Position numbers and translations under genes: made by a program. A DNA stretch of 15,127 nucleotides from an uncultured Roseateles sp. (lineage in GTDB: Bacteria > Pseudomonadota > Gammaproteobacteria > Burkholderiales > Burkholderiaceae), in NCBI GenBank assembly GCA_946480605.1, contig CAMLKW010000100.1, positions 1 to 15,127 on the forward strand, in the 5' to 3' direction. Below, piece by piece: positions 12,883 to 15,127 of the stretch; position 1 is the first letter of the stretch, and each line of letters opens with the position of its first letter. Under the pieces are notes generated by a model. That model was not told the origin of the DNA and searched no databases. It was given only the letters and a program-made list of their open reading frames with translations.

Positions 12883-14249
12883 CGCAGGCCCAGCCGCGCG
12901 AGCTTCTTGATGAGGCCCACGCGCGACACGCCCAGTTGTCGCGCCGCCTCGGACTGGTTGCCGCCCGCGGCGCTCATGGCGTCCTGGATCAACCGGCGCT
13001 CCAACTCGTGCAGCGCCGCCTCCAGCACGCCGGCCCCGGCCGCCGGCTCGGCGGCGCCGCGCGGCGCCTCCGCTGCATCGCCGGCGGCCAGCCGCAACAG
13101 CTCGATGTCCACCTCCTGCTGCTCGGGCAGCAGCAAGGCGCCCGCCGATTCGACGATGGCCTTCAACTCGCGCACATTGCCGGGCCAGTCGCGCGCCGCG
13201 ACCCACGCCATCGCGCCGGCGGAGAAGCGCGCCTGCGGCGCGACGCGCTGCAGGAAGCGTGCGGCCAGCAGCGGCACGTCGGCCGTGCGCTCGGCCAGCC
13301 CCGGCGTGCGCAGCACCACGCCCTTCAGGCGGTAGTACAAGTCCTCGCGGAAGCTGCCGTCGCGCACCATGGCCTCCAGGTCACGGTGCGTGGCGGCGAC
13401 CACGCGCGCGTCGGCCTGCTTCTGTACCCGCCCGCCCACCGGCACGAACGTGCCCTCCTGCAAAAAGCGCAGCAGCTTGACCTGCATGGCCGGCGGCATC
13501 TCGCCGACCTCGTCCAGGAACAGCGTGCCACCGTGGGCCGCCTCGACCAGGCCAGGCTGGTCGCGGTAGGCGCCGGTGAAGCTGCCCTTCAAGTGGCCGA
13601 ACAGCTCGCTCTCCAGCAGCTCGGCGGACAGGGCGCCACAGTGCACGACGACGAAGGGCGCGTCGCGGCGCGGGCTGCCGTCGTGGAGCGCCCGCGCCAC
13701 CAGTTCCTTGCCGGTGCCCGTGGGCCCCAGCACCAGCACGCTGACGCGCGTGGGTGCCACGCGCCTGACCATCGCTCGCAGTTGCTGCATGGGCGGCGTC
13801 TGGCCCACCAGGCCCAGATCGTCCGCGCCCTGCCCCGCGCGCAGACGCGACAGCTCGCCCTCCAGCCGCGACTTGCGCAGCGCGCGGGCCACCACAAAGC
13901 GCAGCAGGTCGGGGTCGATGGGCTTGGTGATGAAGTCCCAGGCGCCCAGCTCGGCCGCGCGCAGTGCCAGCTCGTGCTCGCCGTGGCCGGTCAGCACGAT
14001 GACGGGCACGCCCGCCAGCCGCGGGATCAGCTCCAGGCCCCGTTCGGGGTCCATGTGCGGCGGCATGGCCAGGTCCAGCAGCACCAGCTCGGGCCGCCGC
14101 TCGGCGAAGCGGGCCAGCGCGGCATCGCCGTCGCCGGCGATGTCCACCTCGTGCCCGAGGCTGCGCAGGAAGCCGCCGCCCAGGCGCTGGAAGGCGGCCT
14201 CGTCGTCGACGAGCAGCACGCGGCCGGTCTCAGGGGTGGTTGGGTTCAT
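12879..14249 (-). CDS. Sigma-54-dependent response regulator (NtrC-like)
   Basis: A 456-residue regulator. The receiver domain (about 8-125) has the acidic pair at DD15-16, phosphoacceptor Asp59 in [10 protein letters not shown], Thr87 and Lys109. The AAA+ domain (about 146-380) has Walker A GPTGTGKE (175-182), the sigma-54 contact loop written GSFTGA (222-227) rather than GAFTGA, Walker [10 protein letters not shown] (240-248) and the arginine-finger region [11 protein letters not shown] (300-310). A Fis-type helix-turn-helix ends the protein ([20 protein letters not shown], 430-449). It should activate sigma-54 promoters when phosphorylated by the kinase encoded just upstream. The ATG 14249 lies inside the kinase gene (20-base overlap) behind CCCCC instead of a ribosome site, so translation probably depends on the kinase reading. 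The target genes are unknown. Confidence 0.92.
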   Translation of the reverse strand: MNPTTPETGRVLLVDDEAAFQRLGGGFLRSLGHEVDIAGDGDAALARFAERRPELVLLDLAMPPHMDPERGLELIPRLAGVPVIVLTGHGEHELALRAAELGAWDFITKPIDPDLLRFVVARALRKSRLEGELSRLRAGQGADDLGLVGQTPPMQQLRAMVRRVAPTRVSVLVLGPTGTGKELVARALHDGSPRRDAPFVVVHCGALSAELLESELFGHLKGSFTGAYRDQPGLVEAAHGGTLFLDEVGEMPPAMQVKLLRFLQEGTFVPVGGRVQKQADARVVAATHRDLEAMVRDGSFREDLYYRLKGVVLRTPGLAERTADVPLLAARFLQRVAPQARFSAGAMAWVAARDWPGNVRELKAIVESAGALLLPEQQEVDIELLRLAAGDAAEAPRGAAEPAAGAGVLEAALHELERRLIQDAMSAAGGNQSEAARQLGVSRVGLIKKLARLGLR

Positions 14250-15127
14250 GGGGGAAGCTCAGCGTGAAGCAGGTGCGCCAGCCGGCGCGTTCGGTCAGCG
14301 TGGCCGTGCCGCCGTGGGCGGCCATCACGCGCGCGACGATGGCCAGGCCCAGTCCCGTGCCGCCCGGGCTGCGCGAGGCAAAGGGCTCGAACAGCCGCTC
14401 CCGCAGTGCCTCGGGCACGCCAGGGCCGTTATCGCAGACGTGCAGCCGCAGCGCCGCCCCGTCGCGTTCGGCGTCGATGCGGATGGCACCGGTGCTGGCC
14501 GTGCGGGCGTTCTCGATCAGGTTGACGAGGGCCTGCTCGACACGGCGCGCGTCCAGCACGGCCGGCAGCGGCTGCTGCAGGCCGTCGCCCAGTTCGACTT
14601 CGTGCTGGCGACGCGCCACGCGGCTCACCAGCTCGGCCACATCAACCTCGGCGGGCGCCAGCTTCCAGGGCTTGGCGTAGTCCAGCAGGTCGCGCGTCAG
14701 GTGGGCGATGCGGTCCACCTGGTCCGCCACCTCGCGCCGGGTGTCGTGGTCTGCGGTGGCGACTGCCATGGAGATGATGTTCAACGGGTTGCGGATATCG
14801 TGCGCCACCGTGGCGGCCAGCGCGCCCAGCTCGGCCAGCCGCGCCTGCAGCTGGCGCTCGCGCTCACGGGCTGCGAGCTGCTGGGCCTGCTCCACGCGCA
14901 GCGCGGCCTCCAGCACCAGGCTGCCGAACAGCTCGGCCAGGTGGCGCTGGCCGGGTGGCGCGGCGGCCCAGCCCTCCAGCGCCAGCCGCCACGGCGCGCG
15001 CCGGCAGTTCAGGCGCGGCAGCGCGGGCGCGGAGTCAGCGTCGAACACCACCTCGACAGTCGTTCCCAGGCGCCGGCTCAGCAGCTCGCCGGCGCGGCGG
15101 CCGAGGTCGTCCAGCGTCTCGGCCGGC
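14230..15127 (-). CDS. Sensor histidine kinase, N-terminus beyond the window
   Basis: 298 residues are visible; the frame is open to the right edge, so the GTG at 15051 is not taken as the start. The first 75 or so residues are part of an unidentified sensor or linker region, followed by a coiled-coil-like helix ([18 protein letters not shown]). The dimerisation/phosphoacceptor box is [17 protein letters not shown], with the histidine at residue 109 of the visible part. The ATPase domain has the N-box [10 protein letters not shown]1 DNGPGVPEA, the F-box [10 protein letters not shown] and G2 [10 protein letters not shown], so all catalytic motifs are present. No membrane segment is seen in the visible part. 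The stop overlaps the response-regulator start by 20 bases, so the two form a kinase-regulator operon. The signal sensed cannot be inferred here. Confidence 0.92.
   Translation of the reverse strand, partial: PAETLDDLGRRAGELLSRRLGTTVEVVFDADSAPALPRLNCRRAPWRLALEGWAAAPPGQRHLAELFGSLVLEAALRVEQAQQLAARERERQLQARLAELGALAATVAHDIRNPLNIISMAVATADHDTRREVADQVDRIAHLTRDLLDYAKPWKLAPAEVDVAELVSRVARRQHEVELGDGLQQPLPAVLDARRVEQALVNLIENARTASTGAIRIDAERDGAALRLHVCDNGPGVPEALRERLFEPFASRSPGGTGLGLAIVARVMAAHGGTATLTERAGWRTCFTLSFPHEPNHP

Noticed and set aside
12513..14267. A 584-codon plus-strand open frame opposite the response regulator.
   Set aside because: It is the antisense of a fully conserved NtrC-like gene and has Gln/His/Arg-rich composition without domains.
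15049..15051. GTG at 15051 as the start of the histidine kinase.
   Set aside because: The frame stays open to the window edge with kinase-like composition, so the gene most likely begins outside.
1..15127. Defence system, prophage, insertion sequence, CRISPR array, tRNA or rRNA.
   Set aside because: No transposase, integrase, phage, Cas or toxin-like protein, no repeat array and no RNA gene signature was found on either strand.

Overview
The window is very GC-rich, densely packed bacterial chromosome. Gene order and protein families (MoxR/DUF58/TgpA, ComEC, DsbB, a PF14588-type RidA protein, a sigma-54 response regulator) and the strong G/C bias at third codon positions suggest a betaproteobacterium of the order Burkholderiales (Comamonadaceae/Rubrivivax/Roseateles-like). 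That placement is an inference, not a database result. There are no rRNA, tRNA, CRISPR or insertion-sequence signatures, and no gene-free stretch longer than about 170 bases.

Layout. (1) 1-241: the last 79 codons of a MoxR-type AAA+ ATPase, running in from the left. (2) 344-1992, minus strand: two tandem, translationally coupled class I SAM-dependent methyltransferases. (3) 2159-3661, plus strand: an OsmC-family protein lacking its second active-site cysteine, followed directly by an AraC-family regulator with an N-terminal cupin. This pair is divergent from the methyltransferases. (4) 3692-8890, plus strand: an envelope block of a DUF58 protein, a TgpA-type membrane transglutaminase with an intact Cys-His-Asp triad, an exported ankyrin-repeat protein with a TonB-C-like C-terminus, and an MltB/Slt35-type lytic transglycosylase. 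(5) 8897-11850, minus strand: comEC (DNA uptake channel) and a small membrane protein behind it. (6) 11924-12882, plus strand: a RidA-family protein overlapping dsbB by one base. (7) 12879-15127, minus strand: a histidine kinase (cut by the right edge) and its sigma-54-dependent response regulator.

How the parts relate. MoxR, DUF58 and TgpA normally sit together. Here about 3.4 kb holding the methyltransferases, OsmC and AraC separates moxR from the other two. The DUF58 gene right after this interruption, and mltB further on, both start exactly where transcription would begin after a nearly identical -10-like element (TATCCT or TATGCT, then six bases, then ATG or GTG), and neither has a Shine-Dalgarno site. 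Both look like leaderless mRNAs. The rest is ordinary housekeeping and accessory content. I see no clear defence system, mobile element or biosynthetic cluster. The most unusual items are the split moxR cluster, the ankyrin/TonB-C exported protein, the one-cysteine OsmC protein and the two matching leaderless starts.
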